From Gemmata palustris (lineage in GTDB: Bacteria > Planctomycetota > Planctomycetia > Gemmatales > Gemmataceae): 64,000 bases of DNA. Location: positions 3,968,001-4,032,000 of the forward strand of contig NZ_JAGKQQ010000001.1 in NCBI RefSeq assembly GCF_017939745.1, read 5' to 3'. Position numbers and translations under genes: made by a program. The notes below the pieces were generated by a model. The model ran no database searches and had not been told where the DNA came from. It worked only from the letters and a program-made list of their open reading frames with translations. Shown here piece by piece: positions 16,991 to 25,524 of the stretch. The stretch's first letter is position 1, and every line of letters begins with the position of its first letter.

Positions 16991-17918
16991 ATGAAGACAT
17001 TCACCCCCGATCTCGATCCGGCCGTTCTGGAGCGCCTGCGTGAGTACGCGGCGCGGTTCGCGTCCGATTTCCCGCAGTCCAAGCCCGCGTGTTGGGCCGG
17101 TGTCTACCTCCAGGGGTTGCTCCTCGACGGCGAGCGCAAGAGCATCGAGCCCCTGTCCCACCGCGTCATACGGCCGCCCGAGTTGACCAGCACAGATCCC
17201 GAGCAGGCACTCCAACAGTTCGTGAACCAGAGTCCCTGGGACGACCAGAAGGTGCTGACCCGGTACCGCGCCCTCATAGCCGAACCGTTCGGTTCGCCCG
17301 AGGGCGTGTTCGTCCTCGACGACACCAGTTTCCCCAAGCGGGGCCGACATTCCGTCGGGGTCCAGCACCAGTACTGCGGGGCGCTGGGCAAGCAGGCCAA
17401 TTGTCAGGTCGCGGTCACGCTTCACTACTCCGGCCCACGCGGGCACTTCCCGTTGGCCGTACGTTTGCACCTGCCCGAGAGCTGGATCGACGACACCACG
17501 CGGATGGACGCCGCGGGCGTGCCTGAAGAGTTCCGGGTCGCCAAGACCAAGGGCCAGATTGCTCTGGGGTTGATCGACCAGGTGCGTGCCGAAGGGATCA
17601 ACGGCGGCACGGTGGTCGCCGATCTGGGCTACGGAAGTTCCGTCATGCGAGCCGGGTTGGCCGAACGTGGGTTGCATTACGTCGTCGTCGTGCCGGCCGC
17701 CAGCGTGGTGTTCCCGAACGAGCCGAGCTGGGTTCACCCGCCGCGCACCGTCCGTCGCCCGATCGCTGGGTTCTGGACTCGAAGTCGTCACCGCCCGTGT
17801 CGGCCGAGGTGGTGGCGAAGGGGCTGACGTTACGGCGAGTGAGCGGTGCGGCCGTGACGAAGGGGATGTTGGAACTGGCTCACCCGTGCGGGACCAAAGT
17901 GTCTCTGCCTCTGGAGTG
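16991..17918 (+). pseudogene. IS701-type transposase, frameshifted and truncated
   Basis: The first ~250 residues match DDE transposases of the IS701 type. The first catalytic aspartate is in FVLDDTSFPKRG and the second in VVADLGYGSS, with N-terminal RYRALIAEPFG. Near 17750 the frame changes by one base: family-like sequence continues in another frame (SSPPVSAEVVAKGLTLRRVS) and ends at a stop at 17916. The region carrying the catalytic glutamate is missing. Intact relatives run to about 400 or more residues. It is almost certainly inactive, a scar of insertion beside the MTEAEW remnant. Confidence 0.7.
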
Positions 17919-18041
17919 ACCCAAGCACAGATTCACAGTTGTGTCGACTCCGCCCACAACGTGACGAGCGGTTCTGGCACGGGGCGGAGGGCGCGCGAGT
18001 TGCATGCCGTCCACGGCCCGCCAAACCGAGGTCCGTTTACG

Positions 18042-19196
18042 ATGGCCACTTCCACCGATCCCACGCGCCGCACGTTTATGGCCGCTTCCGCCGGACTCAC
18101 GGGACCGGGTCTCTTTGCGAGCGCTGATGAACCGCCCCTGGCGCCGCCGGACAAGCAACCGCCCAACTTAAAGCTGCCCGAGTTCGTCGGGAAAACGGTC
18201 GGGTTCGCGATCGTGGGGCTGGGCCAGTTGGCCCTGGAAGAAATCATGCCCGCGTTCGCGCAGTGTAAACTCGCGCGCCCCACCGCACTCGTCAGTGGGC
18301 ACCCGGATAAGGCCAAGCGTGTTGCCGCGGCCTACGGCATCGACCCGAAGCACATCTACGATTACCAGAGCTACGACCGTCTCCGGGACGATGCGGCCGT
18401 CGGCGCCGTTTACATCGTCCTGCCGAACAGCATGCACGCCGAATACACGATCCGCGGGTTCAAGGCGGGCAAGCACGTGCTGTGCGAGAAGCCGATGGCC
18501 CCGACCTCGACCGATTGCAGGGCGATGATCGCCACGGCGAAAGAGGCGAAGCGACAACTGATGATCGCGTATCGGCTCCACTACGAGCCGTTCAACCGCG
18601 CCGTTATGAAGCTGTGCGCCGACAAAGCCATCGGTGCCGTGCGGACGATCCTCGCGACCAACTGCCAGGTCACAAAGGCCCCGAACATCCGACTCAGCAA
18701 GGCGCTCCGGGGCGGGCCGCTCGGGGACGTTGGCATCTACTGCTTGAATGCGGCCCGGTACATCACCCGCGAGGAACCGATCGAAGTGGCCGCGTTTGCG
18801 GACGAGCCGACGGACACTCCACGCTTCCGTGAGGTACCCCGGAGCGTCGCGTTCGAGCTGCGATTCCCATCCGGCGCGCTGGCCCACTGCGACTGCGGGT
18901 TCGACGCGGCCGAGAGCCGGTGGTTCCGGGTCAACGGGAGCACGGGGTTCGTCGAACTGGACAACGCGTTCGCCTACCGCGGACAGAAACTCGCCGTCGC
19001 GCGCGATTCGGGCCGGGAAGAAATCAAAGTGCGGCCAGTGAATCACTTCGCGGCCGAGATGGACCACTTCGCCGAGTGCATCCTCCAAAGCAAGGCGCCG
19101 GCCACGCCGGGTGAAGAAGGTCTCGCGGACATGTTAGCAATTGAGGCGATCCAGGAGGCCGCAGCGAGCGGCCGGATGGTAAAGGTAAAGCGCTAA
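18042..19196 (+). CDS. TAT-exported Gfo/Idh/MocA family oxidoreductase
   Basis: A 384-residue protein. A twin-arginine signal (RRTFMAASAGLTG, residues 7-19) precedes a Rossmann domain (VGFAIVGLGQLALEEIMPAF) and the family motif GKHVLCEKPMAPT. The C-terminal alpha/beta domain (LRGGPLGDVGIYCLNAARY) binds the sugar-like substrate. Such enzymes use bound NAD(P) to oxidise or rearrange sugars. The planctomycete exported versions act in the periplasm, though the substrate cannot be read from sequence. ATG 18042 is chosen for the TAT signal and a GAGGT box 9 bases upstream; the longer open frame runs back through the transposase scar. Confidence 0.87.
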   Translation: MATSTDPTRRTFMAASAGLTGPGLFASADEPPLAPPDKQPPNLKLPEFVGKTVGFAIVGLGQLALEEIMPAFAQCKLARPTALVSGHPDKAKRVAAAYGIDPKHIYDYQSYDRLRDDAAVGAVYIVLPNSMHAEYTIRGFKAGKHVLCEKPMAPTSTDCRAMIATAKEAKRQLMIAYRLHYEPFNRAVMKLCADKAIGAVRTILATNCQVTKAPNIRLSKALRGGPLGDVGIYCLNAARYITREEPIEVAAFADEPTDTPRFREVPRSVAFELRFPSGALAHCDCGFDAAESRWFRVNGSTGFVELDNAFAYRGQKLAVARDSGREEIKVRPVNHFAAEMDHFAECILQSKAPATPGEEGLADMLAIEAIQEAAASGRMVKVKR

Positions 19197-19270
19197 TGTC
19201 GCGGGTGCTCTCGAATTGCAGGTGATTCGGTTAGCATCGGGCATGAATCTGGTTCCTGCTCGGATTCGGC

Positions 19271-20379
19271 GTCAGGTGAAACAAATGTTTCACCTGACTT
19301 CAGGTCGCGCAAAACTGTTGGTTGGGTAACGCCCACCACGTCCGCGATCGCCCGCGTGCTCAGCCCCTTCTCGCGCAACCGGCGCACGCGCTCAACGCGA
19401 TGCATTCGGTCTTCGTGGCGCCGGTCGTCGTTGAGGAGGTTTCAGTTGTCAACTTCTGGTTGATGACTGACCACGTCCGGAACGCAAATTTGCGTTTCGG
19501 ACCCCGCGGTGTATCACGATCTCCTTGATACACGCCCTGTCGACAGAAGCGGGAATTCCCGTTTCGGTCCCAACCGTTGCGGGGAAGGCAACGGTTCCAG
19601 TCATGAACTTCTGGTTCACAACTCCCTCCCCGCACCAACCCTGAACTTCTGGTTCACGGTTCCAGTCGTGTCGATCGTCAACACAACTGCCCCGCGGCGC
19701 CAACCGTCAACTTCTGGTTGACGGTTCCAGGTGCCAACTTCTCGTTGGTGACTGCCCTTCGACCGGAATTCCGGTCGATTGGACCGGCGTCTCACAGTCG
19801 GCCGCGATTCCGGGTTGTGGGCCAGAAGCCCGCAACTGCCAGATTCTCGGTGGCGACGGGGCAACCGCAGTGTTGGCCGCGAGTTCGGCTCGCTTCTCGC
19901 GCCGCTTGATTCCCACAGCCGCTTGGTGAACGGTGACTCCACCTTGCTTGACTTGCTCAAAGAGATCCGGCGCCTTCTCGGAAACCATTTCGGCCGTCTG
20001 AATGTTGCGAGCGCTGACACCAACTTCGCGGGCCGCTTGTTCACGGGCACGGCCCGCCCGATCGTCGATCGGTTGTGGCAAATTTGCCACAACCGATCCG
20101 GTCGCTCGACTAGCTCTTGCTGCAGGGCTTTTCTTGTCCCCACCCGAATCTCGTTGCCGTTCCGCGGCAGGCCCCTCGTACCGCTTCTTCAGTTCCACGC
20201 CGACCGCGGCCAGTTGGGATCGGCTCATGTGCCTGTGCCGGAGCGCGGCCCGGAGCATGTACACTTCGGGCTTGTCCCCGCGCAACTCCGCGTTACACAC
20301 CGGGACCAGAGTGATGCCCGCTTCTCGTGCCGCCCGGAGCCGGGTGTGAACCCCGTGTTGTTGCCTTCTCCGCAACAAC
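19271..20379. repeat. Cluster of perfect and near-perfect hairpins
   Basis: Inverted repeats seen by eye are listed here with their arms.
19271-19298: GTCAGGTGAAAC arms.
19442-19470: stem around TCAAC-TTCTG-GTTGA.
19475-19502: centred on AACGCAAATTTGCGTT.
19509-19533: GTGTATCA/TGATACAC.
19550-19561: CGGGAATTCCCG.
19572-19596: AACCGTTGC/GCAACGGTT.
19604-19618 and 19642-19656: TGAAC-TTCTG-GTTCA.
19702-19726: AACCGTCAAC-TTCTG-GTTGACGGTT.
19734-19748: CCAAC-TTCTC-GTTGG.
19759-19778: 20-bp palindrome centred on GGAATTCC.
19814-19836: GTTGTGGGC-CAGAA-GCCCGCAAC, the reverse type.
20067-20098: 32-bp palindrome.
20357-20379: GTTGTTGC/GCAACAAC.
The pentaloop TTCTG/TTCTC is kept while stems change on both sides. 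Confidence 0.8.
20067..20098. repeat. Perfect 32-bp palindrome
   Basis: The left half is GATCGGTTGTGGCAAA and the right half is its exact complement, with no spacer. It lies inside the ParB-like gene and encodes part of VVANLPQP on the minus strand. An uninterrupted perfect palindrome suggests a dimeric protein-binding site or a recent palindromic insertion. Confidence 0.85.
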
Positions 20380-20705
20380 TGCCACCTTCTCGGTGTCGGT
20401 TCCACGCTCGAGGTGCGTGGGGGAGATCACCACGCAGGTTCAGATCTATGTAAAGGAGTTGGTTACGCAGGTGGCCGTTGGCGAAGTGAAAGGTCGGCTG
20501 GGTTGCCCCTTGTGCCCGGCCGAAATCCCGACAGGTGACGGCCCTATTTTTGTTCGCACGGCGGGCTAGCCCAGTTAGGCCCACATCAATAACTTGTTAC
20601 CTCTGACAGAAATTAAAATCAGAGTTGCACCGGGTGCCACAGCGCGGATAAGTTGACCGCTAGGGACATCACGTCTGTGCGGTAAGCCCTGCTGGTGCAA
20701 CAACT

Positions 20706-21122
20706 ATGACCGGACCCGAACCAGTTGTCCTGGCGGTAGTGCTCTGTGACGCGGTGCATACGGACCACGCGACGGGCAAGAGAACTTTGCTCGGCACGTT
20801 CTCCCGAATCAACGCATCTCATTTTCCCGTGACGCACCCGCGAATGGCGGTCTATGTTTGCTTAACCGAGTGCCACGGTGATCTACCCCTGACGTTCCGC
20901 ATCGCCGACGCGAGCGACGACCGGGCGATCTTCGAGGCGTCGAACGTGATCGAGGTAGGCGACCCGTTAGCGGTCGTTGAGCTGGACATCCAACTCGGGG
21001 CGCTCACGTTCCCGAGCCCGGCGAGTACCGAGTTCAGATTCTCGAACGGGCCACCGCTCATGGAACGGCGGCTGCTCGTGGTTCCCATAGCCGTTCCGGA
21101 TCACGCACCAGAGGGCGGGTAG
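20706..21122 (+). CDS. DUF6941-like conserved protein
   Basis: A 138-residue protein beginning MTGPEPVVLAVVLCDAVHTD. The pattern VLCD ... TGKRTLLGTFSRI ... FPVTHPRMAVYVCLTECHGD ... FRI resembles a widespread family of about 140 residues of unknown function that I recall as DUF6941. It looks like a soluble beta-sandwich. There is no signal peptide and no catalytic motif. It overlaps or abuts the next small gene (TAG-ATG junction), so the two are probably co-translated. Confidence 0.6.
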   Translation: MTGPEPVVLAVVLCDAVHTDHATGKRTLLGTFSRINASHFPVTHPRMAVYVCLTECHGDLPLTFRIADASDDRAIFEASNVIEVGDPLAVVELDIQLGALTFPSPASTEFRFSNGPPLMERRLLVVPIAVPDHAPEGG

Positions 21123-21338
21123 ATGCCGGACCAGTCGCCTCGATCCTTCACCGCACCGGGTGTCAGCTTCAGTTTCGCGTACAACGTTCCCGTCGCCCCC
21201 GTCATCTCCACCGATCCCGGCCCACAAGACACCATCACCGGCACCCTGTGCCCCAAAGCTGTTCAACTCGTGCGCGCGAGCGGTGTGCGAGTCCGCCCGC
21301 ATTTCGTGATTGAGGATCGCCCGCGCAAGCCGCGCTGA
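21123..21338 (+). CDS. Small protein of unknown function
   Basis: A 71-residue product whose ATG directly follows the stop of the previous gene, which suggests coupled translation. The sequence (SFTAPGVSFSFAYNVPVAPVIS) has no motif I know. It is kept because of the tight junction and normal codon use, but could be spurious. Confidence 0.4.
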   Translation: MPDQSPRSFTAPGVSFSFAYNVPVAPVISTDPGPQDTITGTLCPKAVQLVRASGVRVRPHFVIEDRPRKPR

Positions 21339-21389
21339 ACACACGTGAGCAACTGTCACGGGAGCCGAGCTGTTCCGTTTCTATTCGCC

Positions 21390-22028
21390 CTACTCCTTCC
21401 CGAGCACCAGGTCGACGACCCAGCACCCGCGCACGTGCGGTCCCGGCCCGCGGCAGTGGTCGAGCACGTCGGTGCTGTCGCACCCGGCGTCCTGGAGTGC
21501 GTCGGCCAGGATCGGCATCGCAGAGAAGTCGCGCGACTCGTACATCTGGGACGCGAGCGCGAGTACGGTGGAGGTGCGCCACGAGGGAGATAACCTCGCC
21601 GAATAAAACAAGCTCCCGAACACGTCGCGAAAGCGGTCACATATCCAAGGATCGGGGGAGGGCATGTCCTGCGGTTGAAGGTTTTGGAGGGCAGAGTGCA
21701 GTTGCACGTAGTAGGCGGCATCGAACTCACCGAGTGCCGCAAGAACTTCCTCGGCTCGCTGTGCTTTCTCGTGCTCCCCTTGGCTTCGCCACTGCCGGAC
21801 TGCCTGCATCCCTTTTTCGCGCGCCCGTACTCGCTCCTCGTTAGTGGCAAGCCCGTCAGCAAAACGCTCGGCCAGCTCGATTAATGCAGTGAGCCACGGA
21901 TCATTAGACACACGGCCCCGTGACTCACAACACAAAGTAAGGCGGTGCTTCCGGGGGGGCAGGCGGCGGCTTATCCACTGCATGAAGGTTGCGGGGTTGT
22001 CGCACGCCAGCCATTCCGCTTCGGTCAT
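21390..22028 (-). CDS. MTEAEW-family protein of unknown function
   Basis: A 212-residue protein starting MTEAEWLACDNPATFMQWI and ending LDHCRGPGPHVRGCWVVDLVLGKE. To my knowledge this layout is an expanded family in Gemmata genomes: an N-terminal MTEAEW segment, a helical central region and a very conserved C-terminal block starting LADALQDAGCD. Its function is unknown. The last block is nearly invariant in relatives, which argues that this copy is intact. Its 5' leader is also found at the remnant at 16762-16839. It is transcribed toward the small gene ending at 21338. Confidence 0.65.
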   Translation of the reverse strand: MTEAEWLACDNPATFMQWISRRLPPRKHRLTLCCESRGRVSNDPWLTALIELAERFADGLATNEERVRAREKGMQAVRQWRSQGEHEKAQRAEEVLAALGEFDAAYYVQLHSALQNLQPQDMPSPDPWICDRFRDVFGSLFYSARLSPSWRTSTVLALASQMYESRDFSAMPILADALQDAGCDSTDVLDHCRGPGPHVRGCWVVDLVLGKE

Positions 22029-22332
22029 TGGTCGCTCCCTAGAACCGCTCCCAGCATGACCGATCCGGCGCCCGGTGCAAACCCGCGCGGGCGGACCGAT
22101 CCTGGTGTCAAGAGGACGACCTCGGGGTCACTCCGTGGGCGTTCTCGTTTTCAATTCGGCCGACCGTTTGGAGATCAGGTGTGGACACGCGATGCGGTCG
22201 TTCTGGGCCGTCGCTCATACGTCTGAGCGTTCCGAAAAGAAAGTGCGTTTTATGAACGAGATCGTCTCAGTCGGCCGCTACAATGACGGCCGTCTGGCCT
22301 GTACCAATCCGATGCGTTTTTGGGACCCCACG

Positions 22333-24495
22333 ATGTTCGCCTCCGCGCGCCACCGAATCCCGCTCTGTTTCGTGCTCGCCGCTGTGCTGCTCCCCATCGT
22401 CGTCACAGGGCGGGTGCGGGCGACCGATCCCGCACCCGCCCCGGCACTCAACAAGGTACCCGCCACCGCCGAGACCTACCATTCGGTCCTCCGGCTCGGC
22501 GAAACGATCGAACTGATCGGCCGCAGCCGCGCGTGGCAGCGGTTGTGGAACGACCCGGTGGTGAAAGAGCTCCGCAAGAAGGCTATGGAGAAGTTCTCCG
22601 AGCCGGGCAACGACGGGGCGGCCGCGTTGCGTGCGTTTCTGACGGAGCCGGCCAACGCCGAGCTGCTCGGGCTCTTGCTGGACGCGGCGTCGCACGAGGT
22701 CTTCGTCTCCACCGGGACCGGCACGGGCGACCTGCTCTCTTTGGGACAGGAGCTCCTCGGCGGGGCCAAATACGGTCCCGCCTTCCTGAAACTGGCGGGG
22801 CGGGACGGCGGCGACGCGAACGCGGCCCGCGCCCGGATCGTCGTCCGGTCGCTCGCCGAACGGCCGGAACGGTTGCGGGTTCCGGAACTGCTGATCGGGT
22901 TCAAGGTGAGCGACGCGGCCAAGGTCAAGGCCCAGTTGAAGCGGCTCGATCCGCTCGTCGCCGGGGCACTCGCCGATACTCCGCTCAAGGGGCGGTCGAA
23001 GCGCGCCACGGTGGACGGGGACGAGTTCCTCGTGCTCGAACTCGACGGGTCGCTGATCCCCTGGGACCAACTGCCGATCGCCATGCTCGAAGAGAAGGAG
23101 GGCGAGTTCGCCCCGTTGATCAAGCACCTCAAGGCGCTGAAACTGACCGTCTCCATCGGGGTGCGCCAGGGTTACCTGCTGGTCGCCGTCGGCCCGTCCA
23201 CCGACCAGCTGGCCAAGTTCGGCGGCCCCGGACCCAAGCTCGCGGGGCTGCCGGAGTTCAAGCCGCTGGCGGAACTCGCCGGGAAGCCGCTGACGGCCGT
23301 CGGCTACACCAGCGCCGCGGTCCGGCGCGCGACGGGCACCACCGCCGAAGACGTGACGGCTTACGGGGACGTGCTCAAGGCGGGGCTCGAACACGCGGAC
23401 CTGCCCGATGACTTGCGGAAGGCGATCGAAAAAGACGGCGAAGCGCTGCTGAAGTCGATCGCCAAGGACATCACGAAGCCGGGCGCGGCGACCTCGTTCA
23501 GCTTCCGCACCGCGCGCGGGTGGGAGACCTACGCCCACGACTACTCGCCCGCCGCGGCCGGCGAGTCGCGCCCGCTCACCCTGTTGAACCACCTCGGCGG
23601 CGACCCGCTGATGGCGGCCGTGTGGCGCTCGGGCACCACGGTCGACGACTACCGGGCGGCGGTCAAGTGGGCCAAGATCATCGCGGGCCACGTCGAAAAG
23701 GTCGCAATCGCCAAGGCACCGGACGCCGAGCCGATCATCAAGTCGGTGCGCCAGGAGATTTACCCGGTGCTGCAAGAGTTGAGCGACGTGACCGAGCGGC
23801 TCTGGCTGCCGGCCCTCGCGGACGGACAGGAGGCCGTGGTCCTCGACGCCAAGTGGTCCAGCAAGCAGTGGCACGCCGCGCTCCCGACCGACCGGCCGAT
23901 GCCCCTGCCAGAACTCGGCATCGTGGTCGGGGTGAGCGACCGGGAGAAGCTCGAAAAGGCCCTGGAAGGGTACCTTGCGGGCGCCAACAAGCTGTTGGGC
24001 AAGGCGCGGGAACTGGCACCTCCGGGATCGATCCCGGAGTTTGAAATTCCGCGGCCGAAGGTTGAGACCAAGGGGGGGCGAACCTTCGCGCACTACCCGC
24101 TCCCGGCGGGGTTGGGGGTGGACGAGCAACTCCAGCCGACCGGCGGGCTCTCGGACAAGGTCGCGGTCCTGGCCCTGTCGCGCGGCCACGCCGACCGGCT
24201 CCTGAGCGAAACGCCGCTCGCGGCCGGGCTGGCGCCCTTCGCGCGCAAGGCCGCGGACTCGGCCTTCTACCTTAACTGGGCCGGGATGGTTGACACGGCC
24301 GCCCCGTGGGTCGATTTCGGCCTCCGCACGGTCGCCGCGGGAGGGGACGCGAAACAGAACGAAGAGGTGGCCCGGAAAGTGACTGGCGCCCTGAAAATCT
24401 TCCGCAAGTACGGGTCGGTAACCTACCGCCAGAACGGAGCCACCGTCACCCACAGCGAAGCCATCTTCCAGGACGTTCCGGCGGTTGAGAAGTGA
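22333..24495 (+). CDS. Large secreted protein of unknown function
   Basis: A 720-residue protein with a clear signal peptide (RHRIPLCFVLAAVLLPIVVTGRVRA, within residues 5-30) and no further membrane helix. The mature part is a lysine- and alanine-rich alpha/beta sequence with repeated aspects such as YLLVAVGPSTDQLAKFG and VAVLALSRGHADRLL. These recall planctomycetal exported proteins of unknown function. I found no catalytic motif. ATG 22333 gives the best signal peptide; ATG 22312 in the same frame would add 7 residues. TACAAT near 22280 could be a promoter -10. A strong hairpin lies about 50 bases after the stop. Confidence 0.6.
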   Translation: MFASARHRIPLCFVLAAVLLPIVVTGRVRATDPAPAPALNKVPATAETYHSVLRLGETIELIGRSRAWQRLWNDPVVKELRKKAMEKFSEPGNDGAAALRAFLTEPANAELLGLLLDAASHEVFVSTGTGTGDLLSLGQELLGGAKYGPAFLKLAGRDGGDANAARARIVVRSLAERPERLRVPELLIGFKVSDAAKVKAQLKRLDPLVAGALADTPLKGRSKRATVDGDEFLVLELDGSLIPWDQLPIAMLEEKEGEFAPLIKHLKALKLTVSIGVRQGYLLVAVGPSTDQLAKFGGPGPKLAGLPEFKPLAELAGKPLTAVGYTSAAVRRATGTTAEDVTAYGDVLKAGLEHADLPDDLRKAIEKDGEALLKSIAKDITKPGAATSFSFRTARGWETYAHDYSPAAAGESRPLTLLNHLGGDPLMAAVWRSGTTVDDYRAAVKWAKIIAGHVEKVAIAKAPDAEPIIKSVRQEIYPVLQELSDVTERLWLPALADGQEAVVLDAKWSSKQWHAALPTDRPMPLPELGIVVGVSDREKLEKALEGYLAGANKLLGKARELAPPGSIPEFEIPRPKVETKGGRTFAHYPLPAGLGVDEQLQPTGGLSDKVAVLALSRGHADRLLSETPLAAGLAPFARKAADSAFYLNWAGMVDTAAPWVDFGLRTVAAGGDAKQNEEVARKVTGALKIFRKYGSVTYRQNGATVTHSEAIFQDVPAVEK

Positions 24496-24541
24496 TTCTT
24501 CGCTCGAGATCGCGGGCCGGGAGTGCATTTCCCGCGCCCGG

Positions 24542-24590
24542 TCATCCCGGCGGACGGCGACGCTCTCGTCGTCGCCGTCCGCCGGGATGA
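24542..24590. terminator. 21-bp perfect stem-loop after the secreted-protein gene
   Basis: The arms 24542-24562 and 24570-24590 are perfectly complementary (beginning TCATCCCGG, ending CCGGGATGA) with a 7-base loop CTCTCGT. The stem is very GC-rich and no T-tract follows. It fits a factor-independent-like stop or an mRNA-stabilising hairpin, 47 bases past the stop codon. Confidence 0.6.
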
Positions 24591-24727
24591 AGTAGTCGGT
24601 GAGTGCCCCGCCTCCGCCCGAAGATTTAGCTCGCCGGCCCGACCGCGATACTAGCACGCGACGACGACAACCCGATCCGTCAGCAATGCGCGTGGTTGAG
24701 GGTGTGCCGATCCTATCTCTCGTAGAC

Positions 24728-24759
24728 CGGGAGTGTGATGACCGGTCATCATACTCCCG
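24728..24759. repeat. 32-bp palindrome with one mismatched pair
   Basis: CGGGAGTGTGATGACC is followed directly by GGTCATCATACTCCCG; 15 of 16 positions pair and the remaining one would be G-U in RNA. It is located between the hairpin above and the convergent gene ending at 24835, so it may act as a bidirectional terminator or binding site. Confidence 0.7.
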
Positions 24760-24834
24760 ACACTCACCCGTTTTCCTGACCGTGTCGGAGTTCCTCCAAC
24801 CGACAGGTCCAATACCTGAAGCAGATGTGCTCTA

Positions 24835-25188
24835 TCAGCGCTCCTCGAACCGGATGTCGGTCCAGGCCGGGACGTGGACCCCGTTGACCGCATACGCCTC
24901 GTGGTGAACGACCCGCAGCGTCCCGCGCACGGTGAGCGTCTTTCCCTCGCGCGCCTTCTTGGTCCGGTCCCCGATCAGTGACACAGTGCGCTCCTGATCG
25001 TCACCGTCGCGCAACACGGGACCACAGATCGTGCGCAGTTGGCCGTTGACGGGCCACGTGTACGCGGGCGCGTCCACGACCGTGAACCGGATCGTCACGC
25101 TGTCACCCGCGAGGCGCGCGGCTTGATCCGGAGTGAGTGTGTCGAATTTGATGACGGGGCGATGGGCTGGGCGCCCACCAGGGTGCAA
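24835..25188 (-). CDS. Small exported protein, probable frameshift at N-terminus
   Basis: The main frame gives 117 residues from a TTG start (PVIKFDTLTPDQAARLAGD ... GKTLTVRGTLRVVHHEAY). It is probably a small beta-rich domain and is not recognised. An ATG at 25205 in another frame encodes a signal-peptide-like start MSTLIFCTLVGAQPIAP that leads into the main frame if one base is added in the CCCC run near 25158. I infer that the functional ancestor was a secreted protein and that this copy has a one-base deletion, or that the sequence has an error. If the TTG start is real the protein is cytoplasmic. Confidence 0.5.
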   Translation of the reverse strand: MHPGGRPAHRPVIKFDTLTPDQAARLAGDSVTIRFTVVDAPAYTWPVNGQLRTICGPVLRDGDDQERTVSLIGDRTKKAREGKTLTVRGTLRVVHHEAYAVNGVHVPAWTDIRFEER

Positions 25189-25457
25189 AAGATGAGTGTG
25201 CTCATGGGACCGATTGGAGCAGACGAGCGCGCGGAATGCAATAACGTGGCCGGGATCATGCGGTGGCGGGCAGGCTCGGTTGCGCTCGGGCCGGCGCGGG
25301 CCAGGATTCCATACGCTCGGGGAGCGGTGCTGAGATCGCTACCTGCCTCGGGTGCTACTGGAGATGGAATGCCGATCATATTGAGTGGCTACTCACGAGA
25401 CCAACTTCGCGCCCCGAGCGAACCTTCGTGATGTGAATTCGCACCTCAGGGGGCGGG

Positions 25458-25463
25458 TATAAT
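25458..25463 (+). promoter_or_regulatory. Candidate -10 element TATAAT
   Basis: A perfect TATAAT lies 62 bases before the ATG of the sorbosone-dehydrogenase-like gene. No good -35 hexamer is visible at the usual spacing, so this is a weak call. Confidence 0.35.
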
Positions 25464-25524
25464 ACGCGGCGAGGGTTTGCCACTTCTTCCGCTCGCGCCC
25501 GTGGTCGCCCGCCGAGGGTTACGC

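Larger units (their letters stand above)
19193..20450 (-). pseudogene. ParB-like DNA-binding gene broken by hairpin repeats
   Basis: Pieces of one ParB-like gene can be read on this strand. 20405-19707 encodes HTRLRAAREAGITLVPV (end of the ParB N-domain), a helix-turn-helix block (EQAAREVGVSARNIQTAEMV) and VTVHQAAVGIKRREK. The same frame continues after one stop to 19449. A third piece, 19405-19193 in another frame, encodes a second helix-turn-helix (LSTRAIADVVGVTQPTVLRDLKSG). Two of the stops lie inside hairpins of the same type. At least ten inverted repeats fill the linker. I read this as a decayed partition- or regulator-type gene invaded by palindromes. An unusual but intact protein in pieces is less likely. 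Confidence 0.6.

Noticed and set aside
17830..18040. Intact end of an insertion sequence after the transposase
   Set aside because: I found no inverted copy of the upstream repeat (CCGTTAGAGG) here, so the element's right end seems lost.
20600..20705. Riboswitch-like element before the DUF6941-like gene
   Set aside because: GTTGCACC and GGTGCAAC can pair at a distance of about 60 bases, but no conserved aptamer core that I know is present.
22267..24657. 796-residue frame opposite the secreted protein
   Set aside because: It is antisense to a frame with a good signal peptide and normal composition, and shows no domain.
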